From Onthophagus taurus (taxonomy: Eukaryota; Arthropoda; Insecta; Coleoptera; Scarabaeidae), in the NCBI RefSeq assembly GCF_036711975.1, contig NC_091970.1, forward strand, positions 5,649,501 through 5,713,500: a stretch of 64,000 nucleotides of DNA, given 5' to 3'. A model generated the notes under the pieces. It was given only the letters and a program-made list of their open reading frames with translations. It was not told the DNA's origin and ran no database searches. The position numbers and the translations under genes are program-made. The first letter of the stretch is position 1, and each line of letters starts with the position of its first letter. Positions 1 to 11,800 of the stretch are shown here, piece by piece.

Positions 1-1900
1 GAAGTTAAAGGAAGCCAATTGTAGCCAGGGGATATTATAGGAAGTTAAACGAAACCTAAGACTTGAAAAATATTATCCACTGACACTTACAAAAAGTAAA
101 AATTTAAAAAAGTAATAATAAAGAAGAAGACAGTAGAACCCAGTAACTGTTACGCTGCGATGCTCACCCCAATGTTCAACGAATCATGTAGCTATGGCAA
201 CATGGCAAAGAGAAAAATTGCACGCATGGCCTCCGATGAGAAAATAACGTCCGTCCATTTTTACATAATCACCTACCATCGTTTGAGTGAGTTGGGCTTT
301 CTAAAAAGAAAGGAAACGGAAACGAGAACGATATACCCACCACGCTATTTCACACATAGAAAAATAATTGTTGGGAGAAAAAATTGCAACGGAAGTTGTA
401 CGAACTCCAATGTTTCTACTTAAGAAAAAAAATTTTTTTATGAATGAAATCGTATGTAAGGATGCTTCTTCGGTTGAATGCTAATCAGTGGAACAATGGC
501 GAAGGCCGGAAACGCGACCAGAACAAGTAGTTTCCGGCGCGGAAGGACGCTAATTGCGATTTCTGTCACACAGCACACAGAGAACTTATGAATGAAAATA
601 TTCGTCGCGGTCGTAAAAGCCGGGCCACGTTCAAGGTCCACACAGAGATTGTATGCTAAATTTATCTACTCATCGAGTTGCAAGTGCAACGATCTGGTTG
701 AATTTCTAAAACAATAATAGAACATATTGAAAACGAAAAAACTGATCGAAAAAAAAATTAATTTTTAAATGCAAAAAAAGAATATTTCTTAATGGTACTC
801 TTGAAGATCGTTCGAGAAAGCACCTGCTTGTTACAAAAAAGGGCGAACACGCGAAGGGAATAAACAAAAACGTCGAATAATCGCCCCCCAATCATGCAAA
901 TCGCTCGAAATCGACCGTTTCTTCCTTATTCCAAACCAGTCCATGCTTGTTTTGCGCCCTACCGAAACTAAACTCAAGACTTTTTTTTTCATCGGTATTG
1001 TTGGCTTGACCACCTGCGTAAAAGAAGCGGGATGGTTACTTTGTGCCCTTTGCGTTTATCGTTTTGTCATAGACACGTAGCGAAAAATTCCAGGTTTCAG
1101 CGACAAGTAAGGATTAAACACGTTTCGAACCTAAAATAGATGTGTTACTATTTTAAAGGGAAACCTTTCTTCTTTGTTTCTTTGCTTAATACGTGATGTA
1201 TCGGTTAAGAAATGTATTAATATTTTCTAAATATTCTAAAAAAAATCCCTTTTTGTCCATTTCGTTATTACCTGCACTTAATGGATCGATTTTCTAATTG
1301 TAAGAGAAAGTTGGATTTAAAGCAGTAATGGTGGGTTAATTGAGGAGTAATTTGTATTTGGTAACGATCTGAAAACTGGGTTGGATTAAAATTTTAAGGG
1401 TGTGTTAAGTAAGAGGAGAAAATTAGATTTAACGACATGGTTAATAAACTAATTAATATTTTGAATTTTAGAATGAATTATTCCGTTAGAAAGATCATCG
1501 AGTCCCATATGTTCTTTTAAACTTTTTTTGTACTTAATTAATTTAATTTGAGTGAGATTCTGATTTGAAATAAATCGATTTCGACATCACGCACATGTTA
1601 AGTGAAAATAATTTCATCATCATCGAAAAATGATTCTCAAACACTAATTGAGATAGCCTCATGAAGTTATAAACAAGTAGAAATTTCGTAAAAATCAGAA
1701 AATTTTAATCAAATTTGATGTATCACACTTTATATATTTTATAAAGTTTATGATTACAAATACAGATGGCGCTATCTAATTTCGATTTCGGCCATCTTGA
1801 TTTTGTTGAAAATTTAGATATCTTGGATATTATAATGTAATAAACTATATGTCAACTTTGACTCCGTTTGATAATGATTGAAAAAAAAAACAGAAATTTA
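1..1900. other. Gene-free left edge
   Basis: I see no exon with convincing splice sites and no recognisable protein on either strand. Open frames here are short and lack family motifs. The sequence is AT-rich with a slightly more GC-rich patch around 480-640. Confidence 0.5.
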
Positions 1901-1902
1901 AA

Positions 1903-2125
1903 AGCTTGTATCTCAAGTACGAATTGAGATATCCTGATGAAATAAGATATCCCATTTTAAAGCAAATTTAATATTGAGTTAGTGTACCATAAATTATTTC
2001 TTAGATTCCATAAACTCCGGAATTATGATTTTTTAAACTCAACTCTGCATATTTGATTATCATAGATTTTAAGAACAGTAACTGAAAAAATCGTATTTCA
2101 AGAACCAGTTGAGATATCACAACAA
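1903..2125 (+). repeat. Diverged copies of a ~180-bp repeat with an ATCTCAA/TTGAGAT box
   Basis: Two related segments begin near 1909 and 2094, about 185 bp apart. Each opens with a near-palindromic box (TATCTCAAG...TTGAGATATC) followed by a shared tail (AAGCAAATTTAAT in the first). They belong to the family that forms a cleaner array at 6541-6985 and lies inverted at 41080-41410. Confidence 0.6.
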
Positions 2126-2157
2126 AATTTTAAAGAATTGGGTAATATCGAACTTAC

Positions 2158-2243
2158 CTGCTTTTGCTATTAAAGGTGTGGAAACAGGATGACGATTAAG
2201 ATATCCTGCAAGGGATGAGGAACCCCGTCCAGTTCTTGAACCA
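2158..2243 (-). CDS. Candidate orphan coding exon (86 nt)
   Basis: On the minus strand a pyrimidine-rich acceptor (TTTCTTTTCTTGCAG) precedes an 86-nt segment that ends CAG|GTAAGTT, a near-perfect donor. Only one of three frames is open, giving a Gly/Ser/Arg-rich peptide that starts GSRTGRGSSSLAGY. I do not recognise the protein and found no partner exon in the window. The rest of the gene would have to lie left of the window or be missed. A chance pairing of good splice motifs is possible. Confidence 0.3.
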
Positions 2244-2760
2244 CTGCAAGAAAAGAAAAGGGTTTAAGTACTTTGAGATAGAAAAGATTCTCTATTAGAT
2301 ATCTGCATGATAGTCTCAAAACATACAGCAAAAATTAGCAAAATTATATAACTTTAACTGCCAGGCATAAATCATTTGCAACTTTTAGACTTAGACTCTG
2401 CAGCTTTATTTTGCTCAAACTCAGAAAATGTTCCTTTGTTTATATAAAGGGGGTAAAATATATCAAACGCAAATGTCGAAACTACTAATCGAAGCAGAGT
2501 ACCATCCGTGCTTCTGGATATATAGACATATCTTGAGATGTATAGCACAGCTGACCAGTTTGTAGCAATTGCTAGTAAGATAATTTGGTCAAATCAAAAT
2601 AACGTTTAATACAATTGATTGAAATTTGTGTTATTGTAACCTAAAAACCCTCAAAAGAATATCAATCGATAGAGCTGGAGCTTTTGCAAAAGAGAGTTTA
2701 GAACAGAAACCCCGCCTTATTTAGCCCCCACGCTAGATGTCGCATCGACGCGATTGGTCG
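2244..2760. other. Gap before the rhomboid 5' exon
   Basis: No gene seen. A TATATAAAG motif lies near 2440 but sits more than 300 bp from the likely transcript start, so its role is unclear. Confidence 0.4.
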
Positions 2761-2772
2761 TCGTAGTCGAGT

Positions 2773-3080
2773 TCAGTATACCATCGAGCGGCACATCACG
2801 TGGTTTTAATACAGAAAACGATGAAAATTTAGCACGCCACTTCACAGTGATGGCGAACGGGTATTATTAGTAGATCGACGTTTAAAAGTGTGAGACGACA
2901 GTATACGACTCGTAGTCTTCATTTCGAAGCCGTTTTCGTTGCACGTGTTTGGTGTGCAAGTTTGTGCCGGCAACAGCTCGAATGTGCGTGTTTCTTGTAC
3001 CGCTCGTGTTTTGATCTTTCACATCTACAAGTTTTTATTTTTCGAGTCAACTTTAATTTTTAAGAAAGGATCGAAAATGG
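2773..3080 (+). promoter_or_regulatory. Probable rhomboid 5' exon with initiator
   Basis: A TCAGT initiator-like motif at 2773-2777 opens a GC-richer segment that ends ATGG|GTATGT, a good donor at 3080/3081. I infer a mostly untranslated first exon of the rhomboid gene because the next coding exon begins right after an acceptor at 8820. The ATG at 3077 cannot be the main start: spliced to 8821 it reads ten codons and stops. It would act as a short upstream ORF. The link between this exon and 8821 is inferred. Confidence 0.45.
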
Positions 3081-3639
3081 GTATGTATTTAATTAATCAT
3101 TTCATTTTTAACCAATAAAATTTCAAAGGAAAAAGAAAATGTTAATATTTGGGTTTTAACTAGATAAATGACACTCCTTTGAGTGAATCATTAATTTCGC
3201 GCATATCCCGGATATATCCGGGAAAGTTTCGGCCGGGAAATGTTGCAATCTTGTGCAAATATCGAATGATCGAAGCTTGAAAATATGCAAAAAGGAAGTA
3301 ATTATTTGTGAGGTATTTATGAAGGTAAAAAAGTTTATTTGATATATGTTTTGTGTTATCAGCTTGTGGTTTTATGCAAAAAAGATGTCAATAATGAACA
3401 ATAACATTTCAACAATAATATTTACAACAATGTTTCGGTTGTTATCAATTCCTTTCAACAAAAAAGTGTGTAGAAATTCAGACACAACACTTAAAAGACT
3501 TGCTTGGTGACAAATCCCGTTATATTTAGACAGTTTTAAAATTTTATGTAATACTGGGTGTTATAATAAAACAAAATTTGAATCGACTTAAAAATAAACT
3601 TAAAAAAATGGACAAAAATTAAAATTATTTAATCCAATA

Positions 3640-3860
3640 ATAAATATAAGGATGATGTAGGAAATAAAAAATTCTTTAAAACAAGTCCAAACACGACCAA
3701 TTTATCTTAAAAAACACGCGAGATATGATTAATTTAATACATCGATCGTCAATTTTTTATTTTTGACAGTTGACGTTTAATGTTTCAAAATCACCATATC
3801 TTCCGTGTTTTTGAAAATAAGTTAGCCGTGTTTGGGCTTATTTTAGAGAATTTTTGATTT
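3640..3860. repeat. Dispersed repeat with GTCCAAAC motif
   Basis: Contains GTCCAAACACGACC...ATTTATC and related short blocks that recur at 14880-15300 and 44830-45430. It is an interspersed repeat of unknown class in rhomboid intron 1. Confidence 0.45.
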
Positions 3861-4559
3861 GGAATCAAAATTTTTTAGTTAAATAATATTATCTCAACTA
3901 AAAAAAAAATTTTTTTTAATTTATAAAATTTTATATATATTTTTTTGTTTTTAATTTATTCCAATTAATATAAAAAAAATCATAAGTCACTCTGTATACA
4001 ACACCAACCCATTCTATGTCCAAACAAGAAAAAAAAAGAACACGTCCCTCTTAATTGCCCGGTACATTACGAAACAACACTCACTCGTTTTATTCGAACC
4101 AGATTTCCCACCGCCAAAACAATACGCCCGGCGACACACTCACACATAATATTGTCGTAGTATAGTAATAATAATAGCAGGACTTCGGAGTTGTACGCTC
4201 ACCGGTATCCGGATAGAGAGATTTCGCAACGAATTCACACGCATTTTAATTGCGAAAAAGGTTGCGACATTACCGACTTACTTCTCTATCTTTTAATGAT
4301 AGTTCCGGTTTTAATATCCTAAATAATTTTTGAGGTGGGGTGGTAAACACTCAATCATTGCTACCGATCGAGAGAGTTCTCCACAACGCTGAGTCATACC
4401 CAGCCTACTAGACGTGGAATCCCCATCGTCTGACGTTCGATTCGAATTGGAACTCAACTCCAATCCAAGTTGAAACAATTACTTAATAATTATCGTTGAG
4501 ATTTTTATTTGTTGATATTCTTTTTTTAATTCCGAGTTGAGTATGTTTGGTGTTTTTAG

Positions 4560-4960
4560 GGTGTGGGTTCGCGTGGGTGTACCATAGAGAGAGACACGTG
4601 GGTCGGACCGATCCTTACCCACGTTTTCCCACGATGGGGACCACATCTCGCGTCGTCCGTCGTTCTGCGTTGAACGGGTTATTCTTCGCACATGGTGAAT
4701 TTAGCCGTCAATTGGACGTCGAGGCGCGCGACAAAGCCGCCTCGATTCGGATTGTTGTGAGAGTGTCCGCTGCGCCGCGCCGCTCCGCTCCGCGTGTATA
4801 TGTGTTGAAACACCGCGGCGCGCGTATGATTTTTGCAATGCTAAACGACCGGCGCCGCGTCGGTCGCCCCGATACAGTTTTCTCACGGGGCCGTGTTCCG
4901 ACCGGTGCTCGGTGTGTACATGTATGTGTGTGTGTGTGTGGCAACGTCCTGGTTATCAAG
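4560..4960. other. GC-rich CpG-dense island in rhomboid intron 1
   Basis: This block is far more GC- and CpG-rich than its surroundings and ends in a short TG tract. Long open frames exist on both strands, as expected when stop codons become rare, and none resembles a known protein. A regulatory island of the rhomboid gene is a possible reading, without direct proof. Confidence 0.4.
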
Positions 4961-5789
4961 GATATGCGGTCCGTGGTATTGTCTCGTTCGAATTCCTGCG
5001 ATAGGTTTTTTCTAAACTTCCTCTCAATTGTTTAATGGTTCTTTTCAATGATCGATCTTTGATGATGAGGAGAAAATTGGGAATGACTGTTACAACTAAT
5101 TCTTATATGCTCGGAGATTTATTGAGTCAATACATTTTTCTTCTCGGTATGTAGGTCATTCTTGGTTGGTGTTATTTATCCGGAACGAATTTATAAATCC
5201 CCATAAATTCACTAAATTTTTCACAAGGATAAAGGCTCGAGAATTCTGTGGCAGCAATCAACACTAATAACTGAATTATAATGTGCTACTGGCGTTAATG
5301 ATTCATTATGAAATCAAACATTATCTCAAGAATAAGATATTAAAGCAAACATGTTGTGATTTATCACTTTGCTTAGTTAATAACGAGTATGATCTTTATT
5401 GCTTGTGAAATTCCGATCTCAGTGATGAGTGCAACCCTTTTCTGTTCAAGCTTTCCAACACATTCTTTGCATACCATTTTGAGAACTTCTTTTTTTTTAA
5501 TCTATACCTAAAAACTAAATCTTCTGACACCTTTCTAAATCTATGGGGAAGAAACTACTAAGATTTAATTAAAAATTGTCCCAAACGTTCCATCCTAAAT
5601 GTTATTAAACTGTTGGTGCTGTTTGATTTACAATCAGGGTATCATATTACATATGTTGTTTATATATTTTCCGTGTTTTCGATTTGCTAAATTATTTCCT
5701 AAGCTTAACCGTTGGTATTGATCCTGCGCATTCTCGCTTTAGGCTATAAAGCGGCTACTCGAACTTTCTGACAGCTCCATTTAATCTTC

Positions 5790-6500
5790 TTCATACACTA
5801 TATAGCTTTCTTATAATCATATTGTCCACATCTAGCACAACATGGTCTTCTGCAATCAACATTTCTTCTCAACAACCCTTCTTCCAGCACTATTTAAGTT
5901 TCTGCCGCAAGTATCTGATCTTCTTCATGCAGTATCTAGCTTTCTTATGATCATATTGTCCTTAATTAGTCCTATATAGTCTTCTGAAATCAACATTTAG
6001 TATCCTCCCAGGACGATCTGTTCTACAAGCAGCTTTTAGTACCATAAAGAAGTGTCTATCCTTCTATAGGCAGTACCTTGTCATTTGTAACCAATATCTA
6101 GTCATCTACATGCAGTTTCTACTCTTTGGCAACGGTATTTAAGCAGTATCTAGTGTTCCGGTAGCAATGTTTAGTCTTCTGTCACCAGTATTTAGTCTTC
6201 TGCCAGTAGTAGCTATACCTTTTTAATTTAGTATCTACCTTTCTACTGATCACATTGTCTTCAAGATCTTTTGGAATCAACATGAGTCTTTTTTCAGCAA
6301 GATCTATTCTCCTAAAACAGCTTTTAGTATTATATAGTTATAATTAAAATCCATCTTACCAGTTGTTAGTATTATGATGAACTGTCCAGCTGGCTGTTGA
6401 CACTATTTCGTCATTTGCATGCAACACCCAGTCCTCTGCAAACAGTTTTTAGTCTTTTGTTAACGGCATCTGTCTGCTGTGGGCACTACTTTAAACACTC
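5790..6500. repeat. Degenerate short-unit repeat tract
   Basis: Loose reiterations of blocks such as AGTCTTCTG, AGTATCTAG, GCAGTATC and AATCAACATT recur every few tens of bases. The units are too diverged for a precise period. It looks like an old minisatellite in rhomboid intron 1. Confidence 0.5.
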
Positions 6501-6540
6501 TTGGAAGATAAGCGTATTTACGCTTAATGTTAACAATTAA

Positions 6541-6985
6541 AATTGTCGTATCTCAAGAATTAATTGAGATATCATGATGAAATAAAAAGCATTTTAAAGG
6601 AAATTTAATCTATTTTTGATGTGCCATAAATGATATCTTCGTTTTCATAAATCAAGTTGTTATGATTTTTTGAACCTAAGTGTGCAGGATTATATTTATG
6701 GAGGTTATCGTCAAAGTTATAAGTATCGTAACTCAAGAACTACTTGAGATATCATGATAAGATAAAAAGCATTTTGAAGCAAATTTAATCTATTTTTGAT
6801 GTGCCATAAATGATATCTTTGTTTCCATAAATCAAGTTGTTATGATTTTTTGAACCTAAGTGTACAGGATTATATTTATGGAAGTTATCGTCAAAGTTAT
6901 AAGTATCGTATCTCAAGAACTACTTGAGATATCATGATAAGATAAAAATCATTTTGAAGCAAATTTAATCTATTTTTGATGATTT
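6541..6985 (+). repeat. 180-bp tandem repeat, about 2.4 copies
   Basis: Units start at 6541, 6721 and 6901, exactly 180 bp apart. Each opens with CGTATCTCAAGAA...TTGAGATATC (the second unit has CGTAACTCAAG) and continues with AAATTTAATCTATTTTTGATG. The third unit is cut off near 6985. The same family occurs at 1903-2125 and inverted at 41080-41410. Confidence 0.85.
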
Positions 6986-7239
6986 CTTCGAAGCAGATCT
7001 GAATCGAACTACGACTAAATGAAATTTAGAGCGATTTTCGAGCAGTTTTAAAATAACCACAAATCTCTGCTTACAGTATAAGAACAAATGTGTTTCTACA
7101 TGTTTATATGACCGTGCTTAATATAATCGCATACGTAAAAATTACCTAACACGCTTCGTCGAAAATAAAAGCTAAAACTTGAAACATACAGGGTGTGTAA
7201 TATAAACTTTCTTTTCTGTTTTTGTTTCAAAGAAAGAGT

Positions 7240-7475
7240 AATTTTTATGAGACCCCCCGCAAATCGCGAGCAAAAGGAGTCGACAGGAAAGTCCAAAAAT
7301 ACACTCGGCGAACGATTTCGACGCGTTCCTGTCGGGTTAATTAGGACTTCTCGGAAGAGGGGCGATAAAATCTGGGCGATTTCGGTTGGACGTCTCTCGC
7401 TAATGACTTTATTACGGCCACCTTTGATTTTTTGGCGTCGTCTGGAAGATAAAGGGGGCCCGCGATCTTAAAGGT
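7240..7475. other. GC-rich block in rhomboid intron 1
   Basis: A 230-bp GC-richer island in AT-rich intron sequence. An open frame crosses it without known motifs or splice signals. It could be regulatory. Confidence 0.3.
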
Positions 7476-8820
7476 ATTTTATCAGAGCGGGTTGATCTTT
7501 AACGTAGATAAGAGTTAAGTTTAGAGGGAAATTCTTAATAATCGAAGAGCTAACTGTTTAATTAATTAAAAAAAGATGAAACAGTAGTAAGTTACCACTT
7601 ATATATGACCACCGCGGTAATTAGAACCGCTTCCATTGTTCTTTGAATTCATATTATAATTACTCAGAAACCGTGGAAACGATTTTTATCTCGCGCTTTC
7701 TTTCAGCTGTGGGAAGGTTCTCTCTGGAACGAACTTAACCGTTTTGTGAGAGATAGTATTGTTGTATTTTGATTTTTTTTTTGAAATTATATATTAAGGT
7801 ATTACGTAATCATTCCATAGTAAATTGGCCATCAACGCTGTTGTCTTTTAGTTTAGCCCACAACTTCTCCGTTTTGTATTGCTCAGAGAACCCAATATCG
7901 CACGATTCACAACGGGGCTATATAGCAGCAGCTTACTGCGTTGGCAGAGAGACCATATTTGGATACAGTCGACTGGAATAAGTGACTCTCCTGCCCACAA
8001 CTTCCTGCTAAGCCCCCCTATACAAAGGTCATATTAATCGGAAGTAGTCGAAAAGTTTTATTTTTGAAAAATTCGAAGACTTCAAAAACACGTGTGTACG
8101 GAAATAGCCTCCACTCTTTCTGGCTGACTTTCCAAAAAAAAAATTAAAATAAAATAAAAGTGTTGGGATTTAAAAGAGAGATACTTAGCGACGTCGCCGA
8201 CGACGAGAATAGATTAAAATAGAATAAAAATGGAAGAGAGAGGAGTAGTGACCCATTGACAATTTTTCGTCGCCGTCGTCTTAGTTGCAAACACAAAAAG
8301 TCGACGAGCAGCGGTTTTCGAAGATCTCGTTCCCATGAAACTCTGGGAAACAGCTCAAACCGTGAAGAGGACTCTGTTGTGTTCGACAAACGCCGGCCGA
8401 ACCAACCGATCAGAACGAATTGTGTAAATTATAACGATCGCTTTTAACGTTTTTACTTGGTGAAAAACCAAAAACCAAGGTTCCCATTATTGTTATAATA
8501 TTGTCACGGACAGAAATGATCTTATTATCCAAAAATAATCTTATTATCAAATATAGCGGTCGAAGTAACCATATAAATAATTTTGACACTTACAATTCAA
8601 CCTAAAATATAAACGTCTAAATCTTGCTTGTGTTTGTATTAAAAATGAACGAAAGAAAACATGCTGTAGGAGTAACAGAAAAATCAATAACTTGGTTCTG
8701 TGTGTTTTCGCGATCAATACCAGGCGAGGGCTTTCAGAGCTGGCACGCGATGCGTTAGCATTTCCAAGTTGATTTTTTAATACGTCTTTTTTTTAAAACT
8801 ATCAAATTTCTTCTTTACAG

Positions 8821-11800
8821 ATGACCGGCAAGCGAACGAGAAGCTTTAAATGTGCAGTACACCACAGGGACAGGGAGGTATCCTCAGAGAACGATTTCCA
8901 CTTGCTGCTAGTCGAACCTACTTTATTCACCAGGTAAATTTTATATCCACAAATTTATCATAAATTCATTAACTTGCATTTTTGACGAATTAAGTTCGAT
9001 TGCTAATGTGAAATTTTACGAAAATGTGTGAAATTATATAAAATATGTAGAAACTTGTGCAAAAAATTATTAAATTACAAAAATTATGTAAACTTAAATT
9101 TCTATTTCGAATTTATATCTCAAATATTAAAAGTGATATTACAAAACGGAGTTGATCATTGAAAAATTGATACTCTAATTTATAATTGGTGATAATTTCA
9201 TAAACATTTTCCAAAAAATCGATTTTTATCGAATTTTCTGTTTCATAGATATCCGTGATATTTACTTACAAATCAAGAAAACATAGAACATTTTAAAATA
9301 ACATCACAGCAAGTGTTCGAAGTTATTTCCCATATTTTCTATCAATTAGATTCCCCGAATCCACGATCTGCAACTAGCGCAGCCTAAACCAAGGTGTTGG
9401 CGGATTGTCTGTGCAGCAGTATGTACCTGATTTTGCAATATTTGCTCAGTATTAACTTACGTGGCGTACATTATGCTTTTTAAAATTACGGTGGCCAGGC
9501 CATTGAACCATCTCGACCTATCCATCCTCCAGGAAACACATGATCTAGATGTCGCCGATTATATCGGATATCTAGGAAACTAAAAAACTTTTACTGCAAT
9601 TTGTTTCATCTATTAGTCATTATTTGTCATGAGGAATAAATCTTCAAGTTTATGCGTATGAGTTGAGAATCTCCTGTATGTATATACTCCGTGTGAATGA
9701 TTAACCCAACGATAGAAGTCTCGTTCCCTTGAGACAACTGGGCCATACTCTGGCAGAGGCTATATCTCTATACTTTTCCATCCCTATTTATCCTGACTTG
9801 TGACAGGATTCGGGAAGTTGGGTTGGGTTGAAAAACTTAGCCAACAACAGGCAAAAAATATAGGAAATGCCTCAACTTTCGACACAGTCAGGTAATTAGG
9901 AGAAGACAAAGAAGAATGTCAGAAAAGATCATTTCATTTTATCATGTCTTCATTTTTATAAATCATTGAAACAAAAGTATCACTTTCTTGGTAAACCACA
10001 TTAAGTGCAATATGTAGAATTTGAACAACTTAATTCCAGACATCATCTTGCATTCTGAAATCAATGTAGTATATATACATATTTATACAGTTATTATTGA
10101 AGTATAATTTCAATGCTGTGTGATTAAAAACTCTTCTTTGCCATCGAAAATTTGTCATCTGTATGATCTCTATGATTCGTATCTTAATCTTGCGTTATAT
10201 GATTGTAGAGAGATAAATGTTGACCTTTTTCTTGGAGTCCACATACACCAAGAACGACAGAAGAAGTATGAGTGAATTACTTGAAATTTGTGTTTAACGT
10301 TGAATTTCTAACAAATCCAATAAAGATCTCGAGGTTAACAGAGACATCTCAAAATAGAGTTTATGTTTCCACTTCTGCGCAGAGAGTAATTTTACTCAAT
10401 TCTTGAATTTAATTTATTAAAAAAATAATTTAATCATGTATTAAAAATGATTTGTTATAAAAATTTCAAGTGGGAGTAAAAACGCCTATAAGCAAAAGGA
10501 TAACGCGTGTATCTAAAGAACAATGCCAACCACCCACAACACGGGCTGCTGCCATTCTTTCTTTTTTTGGTTTTGAGAACGTGATAGGATTTGAGTTAAT
10601 AGGCGTTACATTGCCCATTGTGTTTGGTTTTCTGGTCTCCTCAGTCGTCTTCGAAGCGCGTTTTGACACCTTAAAACGGAACGAAATCACCACATCTTAT
10701 CTTCTCGTTCTCTCTTTTACAGAATGGTTCGAGCTGTCGCGGAGGAGTTTCTCACGGACGAAAGGGACCGGAAATATTTCGCGGACCAATACACTTGTTG
10801 GCCACCACCGATTTTTGTCATCTTAATCACTTTAGTGGAGGTTAGTATAATTTTTTTTAAATTCCTGACGAAGTTTTCGATCGCCACGACCGACGGCGTC
10901 GAAGACTTCGGTCAGACGTCTTTACAGGAAGGCTCCGGTGGCGGTCCAGTTAGTGTCGCCAGGAGTCCTGCCGGCCGCAGGTGCGCAATCAATTTGCGCC
11001 GCTTTGTGACCCTTAGAGGCGCCCCGCGAACCCGCCAAATTGAATCCCTTACAATTTAAATTGCGTCAACGTTCGGCGAAAACCAAAGAAACTTTTCATT
11101 CCCAACTAAAAATTTTTTAAAAAGAAATTTCTCATCTCCGCTCTTCAAAGAAGATAAATAAGCGTGTGTCTTGATTTGTATGTTGTTTCTGTACCTAACA
11201 AGTACCAGTTAACTGGGAGGTTGTTGAAAAAAAGGAGCCGTTTAAGTATCCAATCTGTTTCCGCTAAATTTAGCGAATGCCGGAGTGAATAATTTCACGT
11301 TTATTGTGTTTAGAGTTGAAACAGATTTAGCCTTGTTCTGTTTCTTGTTATATTTCAACGATTTTTATTTTATCCATTGATAACTAATTCAATTATTTAA
11401 ATCGTTTACTTTAGAACTTACGTAGACACTAACAACTCTACCAAAATCACTTGAAATATCCAAATAAACCGGGTCTTTATATAAACTAAGCGGCCGGGGT
11501 CTTAATTTAAACCTAAAGAACATTCCGGTTGCGTTTCGAGGTTGGTTTGGTTTCTGTTTTCTGTACTTTGGGGTAACGTTTTAAAACCGCACCTTTAAAC
11601 AGTTAAAATACTGAGAGGGCGGTTTCACGTATTTCTGGAAATCCGGAACACATGGCCTTCATAACATAATAACGGGGGTGATACACACGTGCGAAGACAC
11701 GTGCCTTCTTTTCCTTATTTCCCCCACATTGCAAAAAGCAGATGTTTTCGAATTTCATTTCTAATTTGATTTATTTTGTTCCAGTTGGCATTTTTTGTTT

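Noticed and set aside
4380-4450. tRNA-like GTTCGATTC motif
   Set aside because: No A box, acceptor stem or anticodon arm can be drawn around it.
4547-5035. 162-codon open frame in a GC-rich island, with overlapping minus-strand frames
   Set aside because: Stop codons are rare on both strands because of GC content. There is no known motif, no splice context, and a TG-repeat tail inside the frame.
8144-8447. Overlapping open frames on both strands near 8.3 kb
   Set aside because: Arg/Ser-rich low-complexity translation without splice sites or family motifs, inside rhomboid intron 1.
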